Shown here: one piece after another, positions 19,618 to 26,861 of the stretch
Numbering within the stretch: position 1 is the stretch's first letter
How the letters are laid out: every line of letters starts with the position of its first letter
NCBI RefSeq assembly: GCF_001189295.1
Contig: NZ_CP012159.1
Span: forward strand, 1,240,001-1,304,000
Reading direction: 5' to 3'
DNA: 64,000 nucleotides
Source: Chondromyces crocatus
GTDB taxonomy: Bacteria > Myxococcota_A > Polyangia > Polyangiales > Polyangiaceae
The notes under the pieces: generated by a model
The model's input: the letters and a program-made list of their open reading frames with translations, nothing else
Told to the model about the DNA's origin: nothing
The model's database searches: none
Made by a program: the position numbers and the translations under genes

Positions 19618-22600
19618 GGCGCAGCTCCTGGCGCGATGGCGGGCGCAGGGGTCGTGGGCGTCGAGGTCGTGGGCGTCGAGGTCGTGGGCGTCGAGGTCGT
19701 GGCCGGCAGCGGGATCTGAGGGAGCAGGATCTCGGTGCCGATCCGGATGGGGCTCGTGCCGATGGCGATGGCGCGTCGGAGGCGCTCGAGGGTGGGGATG
19801 CGCCGGGGCTCCTCGGTGGTGCCGACGCCATCGAGGGGCATGAGCAAGGCTTCACCAGGGCGTGCGGTGATGGCCCAGGTGTGGCCGCTGCCGCGGTCGT
19901 GTACGAGTTCGACGGGGCAGTGGGCGTGGCCGCGGGTGGCCTGGGCCTTGAGATCGTAGGGGTTGCGTTGCGCGGCGTACCAGCGGAAGCCGGCGATGGA
20001 GGCGTCGAGGTCGCAGTCGTCCGGTGCGCGCCGGCTGGTGCATGCAGGGGTGGGGTTGGCGAGGTCGCTCGCGCCATCCGTGTTGCCGGGGTCGCTGGGG
20101 GCGGGAAGATTGGTGCAGGTGGCGAGCCAGACGCCGCGGTCGGCGACGTCGCCCGTGGTGGCGCGGAGGCCGAGGCGCGCGAGGCGCTGGAGGAGGCGGT
20201 CTTCCGGCTCGGTGCGCGTGGTGTCGGTCTGCCCGGGCGGTGGTGGGGTGCTGCCGTCGTACGCGCGCCGTAGCTCGAAGAATTCGCGCATGCCACTGCC
20301 GAGGTAGACGATGGCGAAGCGGCCTTCGGCGAAGCGCTTGGCGTAGGCCATGCTGGCGTCGATGGCGGCGCTGTAGGGGACCTGTTCGCGGGTGCCGTCG
20401 AAGATGGTGGTGCGCAGGGCGAGGTCGTCCCGGAACGTCTGGAGCAAGGGGCGGGCGTAAGGCGGCAAGAGGTCGGGGCGGAACAGCTCGCGGCCGAAGG
20501 AGACGACGACGTCACGGTCGTTGCTGCGATCGGCCTCGATGGCCTGGATGGAGAGCGTGTTGTTGCCGCGGCCGAGCCAGAGTTCGTGCCAGCGCTGGTA
20601 CCAGGAGCGGAGGCCCTCGCGGCGGCGGACGTCGGCCGCTCCCGAGGGATCGGCGGTGGGAAGGGCGCCGGCGATCATGAGGGAGCGTGCGCCCTCGGCG
20701 CGTGCGATGGCGAGGCCAGCGCCGAAGGCGCCAATCTGCCAGCGAGGAGCGGGGATCTGCACGAGGAGCGGGGTCCGGGTGTCGCTGCTGGCGGAGGGGG
20801 CGAGAGGGGGCGCGCTGCTGGCGCTGGGTTCGGTGGAGGGGAGGGCGGACGCCGTGGCAAGGGGCGCGGTGCCGGCAGGGGGCGCGCTGCTGGCGGAGGT
20901 CGCAGGAGCGCCGTCGAGCATCGCGGGGGTGTTCTCAGGGGGGCTCGTGGCGGCTGATCCTTCGGGACGCCTCAGCATGATCCAGGTGGGGTTGCCGCGG
21001 CGCGGGGGCAGGACCTCGCCTGCGGCTGCGGGCTCGTCCGGCGGGGGGTCGAGGATCCCCCACGCTTCAGGGGCGCCGTCGTCGGCGCTCCCGATGCTCA
21101 CGGCGCGGAAGCCGAGCCGACCGAGGATGGCGCGCTCCCAGGGGGAGGGCTCGCTGTCGCCGCCGTCGAGCAGGCGCGGGGCGACGATGGCGTCGAAGAG
21201 GCGGAGCTCTTCGAGGGGGGGAGTGCGAAATGCGCCGGGTTCGACGGAGGTGAGCGCGTACATGCGCGCGGAGAGTTCTTCGGCGAGAGGGCCGGGCCAG
21301 CGGAGGGCGGGGGCTGCGCCCAGGCGGGTGGCGCCGACGCGCTCGGCAAGGGGGCGGCTGATGCGGAGGCGAGGCGCGTCTTCGAGGCGGCCGAGCTTCG
21401 AGGGTTTGCGGAACCGGAGGTCCATCGATGTGCTGAGGGCCTGGCCGATGGCGGCGACGGGCAGGCCGACGGCCGAGCCGACCACGTCGAGGGTGGCGCT
21501 CTGCTCGGTGGCGCGGGTCTCGAGCCGGAGGAGGCGGACGTCGCCGAGGTGGCTGGCCATGTCCTCGATGAAGGCTTCGTCGTGGCGGCGGATGCCTGGG
21601 TGGCGTGAGAGCATGACCACGCCGGTGGCGTCGAGGGCTTCGGCGACCTGGAGGGCGACGGCGGGGAGGGGAGAGCCGGGCTCGCTGGGGGCGGCGAGGA
21701 GGAGCCAGGCGACGCCGGGAGGGCGGGCGCGGAAGGCGGCGCGCGGGAGGCTGGGGGCGTGCTCGGTGTCACGCAAGCGGCCGCCGAGTACCGTCCAGCG
21801 GTGGCCTCGGGTCCCCTCTTCTTGGAGGGCGACGATGCCGGCGGTCTCGGCATGCCTCCGGGTGTTCTCGGTGAGCGCGCCGCGGTCGAGAAGCTCGCGG
21901 GCGGCGCGGTGGGCGATCTTGCGGGCTTCGATGTCGGCGAGGGTCGCGTCGGGGCTGGGGATGGGGCCCGGGCGCGGGATGGTGTCGGCGAGCATCAGCG
22001 AGAAGGCGGCGCTGCCGGTGGCGCGTGCGGGGCCCTGGGGAGGTGGGCCGCCCTGGGGTAGGACGCCCGCGCCGGGGGCGCTGCCGAGGCCCGCTGCCAT
22101 GGGGGAGATCATGCCGCCAGCGCCGAGCGCGACGAGGATGTAGCCCACGGCATTGCCGACGAGGAACGCGGTGAGCGAGACCTGGATCGTCGGCATGATG
22201 ACCACGCCGATGTGCTCCTTGTTCCACATCTTCACGGCGAGGAGACTGGGGAGCAGATAGCCGAAGCCGAAGTAGTCGATCATCTGCAGGCCCGGCGCCC
22301 AGCGCGCCGCGGCGAAGCCGATGAGAAGCTTGAGCAGGTAGCCGGCGATGTAGACGAACATCATCCGGCGCGGACCCACGAGGAGCATGCGCGAGAAGGG
22401 GGGGCGCGCGATGAGGAAGCGGGTGATGAGGTAGATGACCAGCGCTTCGATCGTGGTGGTGAGCAGCTTGGTGGGCTCGTACCAGGCGACGGCGAGCAGG
22501 GCGGGGACGAGGATGCCGTTGTAGTCCCAGCCGTAGAGCACGTTGGCGCGGGCGCCGAGCAGCGCGCCGATGACGAGGAGCAGGTGCGCCTTGGGAGACT

Positions 22601-23180
22601 CGAGGAAGGCGAGGGAGAGGCTCTCGTTCAGGACCTGGAAGCGCGAAACGGAGAGATTGGTCGTCCGCAGGATCACGCCGAGGATCGCGGCGGTGACGGC
22701 GGTGACCACGGCGAGGCGCGGGCCGGCCTTCTTGAGGCCGGAGTTCCAGAAGGCATTGGCCACGAGCGGGACGAGGACGAGGCCGAGGCTGTACAGCTCG
22801 CGCGAGTGGACGAAACCACGGCTCTCCGCGAGGCGCGGCACGGCGCTGCCCTCGATGGCGAGGCGGACGAAGACGGCGCCGACGATGAACAGGTAGAACC
22901 GCTCGCGGCCGAAGGCCGTCGACCACACACCGGTCTTCGACACCCACCGGCCCAGGAGGCCGACGAAGAGGTAGGTGAGGATGGACTCGAAGACGATGAA
23001 GGCGGCGGTGATCGGGGCGGCGTAGAAGACGGTGGCCAGGTAGCCAGGGACGACCAGGCCTGCGTACGTCCACCCGAGGGTCTCGGTGAAGAAGGTGCCG
23101 ATGAGCAACCCGATCAGCACCGCCGTGTGGAGGCTCCGATCGAGTCCGTTGGGTGGAAAGATGTGAAGTGGGAACGTCAT
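19614..23180 (-). CDS. Duplicated PgsC/CapC-like polytopic membrane protein with large C-terminal domain
   Basis: A 1188-residue protein. Residues 1-400 hold about ten or eleven helices in two related halves, each with the PgsC/CapC-type pattern: TETLGWTYAGLVVPGYLATV near residue 35, and ALLGARANVLYGWDYNGILV with MIDYFGFGYLLPSLLAVKMW in the second. PgsC is the membrane subunit of poly-gamma-glutamate synthase, normally about 150 residues. Here two copies are fused to some 780 soluble residues of unknown fold, ending in a Pro-Thr-Ser repeat tail. ATG at 23180 is preferred over an upstream in-frame start. No PgsB ligase is next to it; the coupled gene is the 859-aa membrane-anchored protein. 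Confidence 0.82.
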   Translation of the reverse strand: MTFPLHIFPPNGLDRSLHTAVLIGLLIGTFFTETLGWTYAGLVVPGYLATVFYAAPITAAFIVFESILTYLFVGLLGRWVSKTGVWSTAFGRERFYLFIVGAVFVRLAIEGSAVPRLAESRGFVHSRELYSLGLVLVPLVANAFWNSGLKKAGPRLAVVTAVTAAILGVILRTTNLSVSRFQVLNESLSLAFLESPKAHLLLVIGALLGARANVLYGWDYNGILVPALLAVAWYEPTKLLTTTIEALVIYLITRFLIARPPFSRMLLVGPRRMMFVYIAGYLLKLLIGFAAARWAPGLQMIDYFGFGYLLPSLLAVKMWNKEHIGVVIMPTIQVSLTAFLVGNAVGYILVALGAGGMISPMAAGLGSAPGAGVLPQGGPPPQGPARATGSAAFSLMLADTIPRPGPIPSPDATLADIEARKIAHRAARELLDRGALTENTRRHAETAGIVALQEEGTRGHRWTVLGGRLRDTEHAPSLPRAAFRARPPGVAWLLLAAPSEPGSPLPAVALQVAEALDATGVVMLSRHPGIRRHDEAFIEDMASHLGDVRLLRLETRATEQSATLDVVGSAVGLPVAAIGQALSTSMDLRFRKPSKLGRLEDAPRLRISRPLAERVGATRLGAAPALRWPGPLAEELSARMYALTSVEPGAFRTPPLEELRLFDAIVAPRLLDGGDSEPSPWERAILGRLGFRAVSIGSADDGAPEAWGILDPPPDEPAAAGEVLPPRRGNPTWIMLRRPEGSAATSPPENTPAMLDGAPATSASSAPPAGTAPLATASALPSTEPSASSAPPLAPSASSDTRTPLLVQIPAPRWQIGAFGAGLAIARAEGARSLMIAGALPTADPSGAADVRRREGLRSWYQRWHELWLGRGNNTLSIQAIEADRSNDRDVVVSFGRELFRPDLLPPYARPLLQTFRDDLALRTTIFDGTREQVPYSAAIDASMAYAKRFAEGRFAIVYLGSGMREFFELRRAYDGSTPPPPGQTDTTRTEPEDRLLQRLARLGLRATTGDVADRGVWLATCTNLPAPSDPGNTDGASDLANPTPACTSRRAPDDCDLDASIAGFRWYAAQRNPYDLKAQATRGHAHCPVELVHDRGSGHTWAITARPGEALLMPLDGVGTTEEPRRIPTLERLRRAIAIGTSPIRIGTEILLPQIPLPATTSTPTTSTPTTSTPTTPAPAIAPGAAP
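19651..19704 (-). repeat. 15-bp in-frame tandem repeat (PTTST tail)
   Basis: Three exact copies of GTCGTGGGCGTCGAG plus nine bases of a fourth, read on the minus strand, encode PTTST repeats just before the C-terminus of the PgsC-like protein. The copies are identical, so the array is probably recent and could vary in length. Confidence 0.9.
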
Positions 23181-23507
23181 CGGGGGTGGGCTGCGCGGCG
23201 ACTGTACGATCGGGGGCCGTGGTGATGCGAGCTGGGTGATCAGGTGCCCCAGACGCACCTACGATCTCTCACCATGGATGGCCGTGGGGTGGTTTGAAGT
23301 GGTTTGGCCCACGCGGAGAAGAGGGGAGCTGCCCTTCGATGTGAGCCAGGCCATGCGTCCATGACCAATGACCCCACGCAGGTGTCGCCTCCGCGGTTCG
23401 GGGCCGCTACCATGGCTAGTCGCGAGGGAACTCTTGGCATCCCCGCGAATGCTGGTTGCGAACCAGGATGTCCCTGGCAAGTGTGCTAGCGCTCTCATTT
23501 GATCACC
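23181..23507. other. Divergent intergenic region
   Basis: The 327 bases separate the PgsC-like gene (minus) from the CHASE2-like gene (plus) and must hold both promoters. No convincing coding frame is present, and base composition is less extreme than in the genes. A 6-bp-stem inverted repeat, CTGGTTGCGAACCAG at 23452-23466, lies about 40 bases before the plus-strand start and could be an operator. I could not assign reliable -35/-10 elements. Confidence 0.5.
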
Positions 23508-25958
23508 ATGGCCAACTTCTTCCGTCCGCGGATCCCGAAGCCATTCCGCACTGCGCGGCCGATGGCGTCTGGTCCCGCCCGGGGACTGCCGGCGTGGTTG
23601 GACGTCGACGCGGCGGCCATGGCGGCAGGGATGCTGGTGGCGGCGGTGTCCCCGCTCGCAGACGCCGACGCTGCCGCGCGCGCGTGGGCCCTGATGGCCG
23701 TGGGGGATGCTGCGCCGTCGGAGCGGGTGGCGCTGCTCACCGTCTCACCCGAGGCCTTGCGAGCAGGGGGTTGCGATCGCGCGCTGGCAGAAGCGCTGCG
23801 GCGTGGCGAGGCGCGCGGTGCGCTCTTGCTCGAGCCCACGGAGACGCTGTGCAAGCTGGAGGAGGGAGCGTCGCCTCCGGTCGCGCCGCTCGCCGTGAGC
23901 GACCTCCACCTGCGGGGTGGTTCGGTGGTGGGGTTCGGGCCTGGGGCTGCGGCTGCCTTCGGTGTGTTCGGTCAGGAGTCGTCGCCGTGGGTGATGCCTC
24001 GGGGTCGTGAGTCGGTTCCTGTGGTGAGCCTCGGTGATCTGGACCGCAAGGCGGTGCCGGCGACGGTGTTGCGTGGTCGGGTCGCGCTCGTCGCGGTGGG
24101 TGAAGAGGGCGCGTTGCCACCGGGCGATGGTGCAGCAGCGGCGCTGGGAGGACTGCTCGAGGGCGGAGCGCGTCAGGAGGCACCGCGCTGGGTCGCGCCG
24201 CTCTTCGTGCTCGCCGCCGGCCTGTCGATGCGGTTCGCGGTGCGTCGCGGGGTGCTCGCCGCGTCGGTCGTGATGGTGGCGATGGTGGCGGTGCTGCTCG
24301 GTGGGCAGGTGCTGCTGGCAGGTCGCATCCCTGCAAGCTTGCTGGCGCTCGCGAGCGCAGTGGTCGGGCTGGGACTCGCGTTTGCTGGGGTGCTTGCGGC
24401 AGGGACGCGCAGGACGTCCTCCGCAGCGCGACGGGCGGGAGAGCTGCTCGAGCGGACGAAGCAGGGCCGGCTGGAAGAGATCCGCAGCCTCCCCGACGCG
24501 GAGTTCTGGCTGCGGGTGGCAAGGCTCGCCGAGCAAGCACACCCGTCGGAGGTGGTGCTCGTGGCTGATCTTCCGCCTTCCCGGTGGCACCTGCGCTTCT
24601 GGAACGAGCGGCAAGGTGGCGAGCGGATCGTGGCCGAGCAGCGACGTGACGTTCGCCGTTCGCCGTTCAGCGACGCGCCGGGCGTGTACAAGATCCAGGC
24701 CCTCACGGGCTTCCTGTCGCGCGCGGAGATGCCCGTGATCGCCGTCCCGCTGCTCGCGTCGGGGGAGCTGGAAGGGTACGTGTTCCTGTGCGGGAGCGCG
24801 GCGGAGTCGGCGTTCGCTCGGGAGCCCGAACGCGCGGAGCGTCTGGGCCGCGAGCTGGGCCTGCTGGCGCGACGTCGGAGGCTGGCCCGCGGTGCAGCAG
24901 CGCAGGGCGCGGTGGCCGGTGCCGAGGAGGAACTGGTCGATGGGGTGCGCGGCGCGCTCGGGGATCTTCGGTTGCTGGGCGCGGCGATTCGCGGTGTGCC
25001 TGCCGCGGCGCTGGTGGCCGATGCGTTCGGCGACGTGCGGGTGGTGAGCCGTGAATTTGCGGCGTGGTTGAAGGGTCGCGATGTGGTGACGCCGCCTGAT
25101 GGACCGGGCGGTACACTCGCGCCAGGCTCGCTGTCGCTGGGCGATGTGCTCGCGGCAGTGCGTGGCATCGGGGCGGAGAAGGGATCGAGTGGGCGCGCAT
25201 CATCACAGATCCTCTCCCGGGTGATGGAGCGCGACGAAGGGCTGGACTTGCCGGTGACCGGACCGGAGCCGGGCGTGCTCCACGTGCGCGCGGTGCGCCA
25301 GGAAGCCGAAGGGCTGTCCTGGATCGCGGGTTACGTGGCGACGTTGACCCGCGCGGAGGTCTCGGCATCAGCGGCGAACGTGCGGTCGATCACGGGGCGA
25401 GACTCCTTCGATCCGCTGGTGACCTTCGCGCTGGGCGAGCTGGTGACCGAGGCGGTGACGGCCTGCGGTCGATCGTCGGGACGTCCGCTGAAGCTCGAGC
25501 CCATTCGGGGTGCGACGCACACGCTGGGGCATCGCAGCGAGCTGGCCCAGGCGCTCGAGGCTTTCTTGCTCGACATGTCGTCGCGTGCGCTTCCGGGTCA
25601 TCAGCCGGTGGTGTCCGTGCGAGAGACGCCACAGGGGCCGCAGCTTTCAGTCCTCGACGTGGGCTTCGGCATGGGGTTGCCCGAGTCGGCGCTGGAGCGG
25701 GTGCTGGTCGCGCCGAGCACGGCGCCCGCCGGGCTGGAGACGCTGGGAAGGTTGATCGTCGCCGTCGAAGACAGCCATGGTCAGGCGGAGCTCCGCACGA
25801 ACGACGGCTGGGGCATCACCTTGGTGCTGACGATGCTGCGAGCGCAGCCTCGGATGAGCATGGCGCCGGAGTCCACGCGAGCGGCGCCAGAGCGTCCTTC
25901 GACGCCGGAGCGCACCTCGTCTCCGAACGTGTTCACGCTGGGTCGGAAGCAGGGCTGA
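23508..25958 (+). CDS. CHASE2-like membrane sensor with degenerate C-terminal ATPase region
   Basis: An 816-residue protein. Residues 1-220 resemble an extracytoplasmic CHASE2-type sensor (LLTVSPEALRAGGCDRALAE; VLRGRVALVAVGEEGALPPG), followed by three hydrophobic helices at about 230-310, the usual CHASE2 order. A GAF-like region follows (about 330-450), then a PAS-like stretch. The C-terminal 200 residues look like a histidine-kinase HATPase (LDVGFGMGLPESALERVL; GWGITLVLTML), but no phospho-accepting HisKA motif or clear N-box is visible. Probably a signalling receptor, possibly a pseudokinase. ATG at 23508 is preferred; an in-frame TTG is 9 bases upstream. Confidence 0.65.
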   Translation: MANFFRPRIPKPFRTARPMASGPARGLPAWLDVDAAAMAAGMLVAAVSPLADADAAARAWALMAVGDAAPSERVALLTVSPEALRAGGCDRALAEALRRGEARGALLLEPTETLCKLEEGASPPVAPLAVSDLHLRGGSVVGFGPGAAAAFGVFGQESSPWVMPRGRESVPVVSLGDLDRKAVPATVLRGRVALVAVGEEGALPPGDGAAAALGGLLEGGARQEAPRWVAPLFVLAAGLSMRFAVRRGVLAASVVMVAMVAVLLGGQVLLAGRIPASLLALASAVVGLGLAFAGVLAAGTRRTSSAARRAGELLERTKQGRLEEIRSLPDAEFWLRVARLAEQAHPSEVVLVADLPPSRWHLRFWNERQGGERIVAEQRRDVRRSPFSDAPGVYKIQALTGFLSRAEMPVIAVPLLASGELEGYVFLCGSAAESAFAREPERAERLGRELGLLARRRRLARGAAAQGAVAGAEEELVDGVRGALGDLRLLGAAIRGVPAAALVADAFGDVRVVSREFAAWLKGRDVVTPPDGPGGTLAPGSLSLGDVLAAVRGIGAEKGSSGRASSQILSRVMERDEGLDLPVTGPEPGVLHVRAVRQEAEGLSWIAGYVATLTRAEVSASAANVRSITGRDSFDPLVTFALGELVTEAVTACGRSSGRPLKLEPIRGATHTLGHRSELAQALEAFLLDMSSRALPGHQPVVSVRETPQGPQLSVLDVGFGMGLPESALERVLVAPSTAPAGLETLGRLIVAVEDSHGQAELRTNDGWGITLVLTMLRAQPRMSMAPESTRAAPERPSTPERTSSPNVFTLGRKQG

Positions 25959-25969
25959 GCCTGCGAGGT

Positions 25970-26008
25970 GGCTGAACCTGCGAGGCGCATGCGCCCGCTG
26001 GTTCAACC
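25970..26008. terminator. Bidirectional hairpin between convergent genes
   Basis: An imperfect 39-base palindrome centred on GGCGCATGCGCC (25984-25995): the arms GGCTGAACCTGCG and CGCTGGTTCAACC pair with two mismatches and one bulge. It lies between the convergent CHASE2-like and pspA stops; the pspA stop codon (26003-26005) is within the right arm. There is no T-run, so it would block or stabilise 3' ends by structure alone. Confidence 0.5.
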
Positions 26009-26728
26009 CCCGATGCGGATCTTCTTCTTCAGCGCGGCGAGTTCGTCGTCGATGGCAGCGCCACCTGGCTTGTCCTCGCTCTCCGAAGCGCCACCGCGGC
26101 CCTCGAGCTGAGCAAAGCGGGCCTCCAGCTCCGCGGAGGACAGCCCTCCGCTCTTGAGGACATCATCAACCTCACGCGCTGCGGCGACCTGGGCGACCTG
26201 GCCCTCGATCTGATCCTCCATGCGGCGGAACTCGGCGAAGGCTCCGCCTCCGGGCTTGGCACCGAGCGACTCGGTGCCGCCTCCAGCTTTGGCCTGTCGG
26301 AGCTGGGCTGCGAGGGTGCCTTTCCTGGCTTCGAGTTCTTGCTGCTTCCCCTTCATGCGGTCGAGCTCGGACTTCATGTTCAGCACGGTGGAGCGCTGCT
26401 CGGCGCGCATGGCCTCCGCGCGGTCACGCTCGCCGACGACTCGCTTCTTCTGCACGAGGGCTTCACGCGCGAGCTTCTCGTCGTCGGCCTTGAGCGCCAG
26501 CTCGGCGCGGCGCTCCCACTTTTCGGCCTCGACGTCGAGCTCTTCCACCTTTCTGCGGAGCACCTTCTCGGCCGCCACCGCGTCGACCAGCTCCTTCTCG
26601 GCGGCGCGGATCTGGTCCTTCATCTCCTCGACGATGAGATCCAGCGACTTCTTCGGATCTTCCGCTTTGTCGAGGAGCGCGTTGACGTTGCTGGAGATGA
26701 CCTTCCCCATCCGGTCGAAGATGCCCAT
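26003..26728 (-). CDS. pspA: PspA/IM30-family membrane-stress protein
   Basis: A 241-residue PspA/IM30/Vipp1-family protein, which oligomerises on the inner membrane and repairs or stabilises it under stress. MGIFDRMGKVISSNVNALLD is the amphipathic N-terminal helix with family residues; DPKKSLDLIVEEMKDQI follows and the middle (residues 30-150) is a long Arg/Lys/Glu-rich coiled coil. The C-terminus carries a Gly-rich break (AKAGGGTESLGAKPGGG) and a final helix ending KKKIRIGG. No pspB/C or pspF is nearby. ATG at 26728 fits the family start. It is divergent from nothing: the next gene, ppdK, reads toward it. Confidence 0.93.
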   Translation of the reverse strand: MGIFDRMGKVISSNVNALLDKAEDPKKSLDLIVEEMKDQIRAAEKELVDAVAAEKVLRRKVEELDVEAEKWERRAELALKADDEKLAREALVQKKRVVGERDRAEAMRAEQRSTVLNMKSELDRMKGKQQELEARKGTLAAQLRQAKAGGGTESLGAKPGGGAFAEFRRMEDQIEGQVAQVAAAREVDDVLKSGGLSSAELEARFAQLEGRGGASESEDKPGGAAIDDELAALKKKIRIGG

Positions 26729-26861
26729 GTAGGACAGGGTGCATCGCCCGGTCGCCCCTGTAAAGAGCGTGCGGGAATGCGGAGGGGGACGGGAAAAGGG
26801 GAACGATGCGCTGATGGTGGGCGCAGAGGTGGGCGTCGCGAGAGACGGCGTGCGGCCCGCG

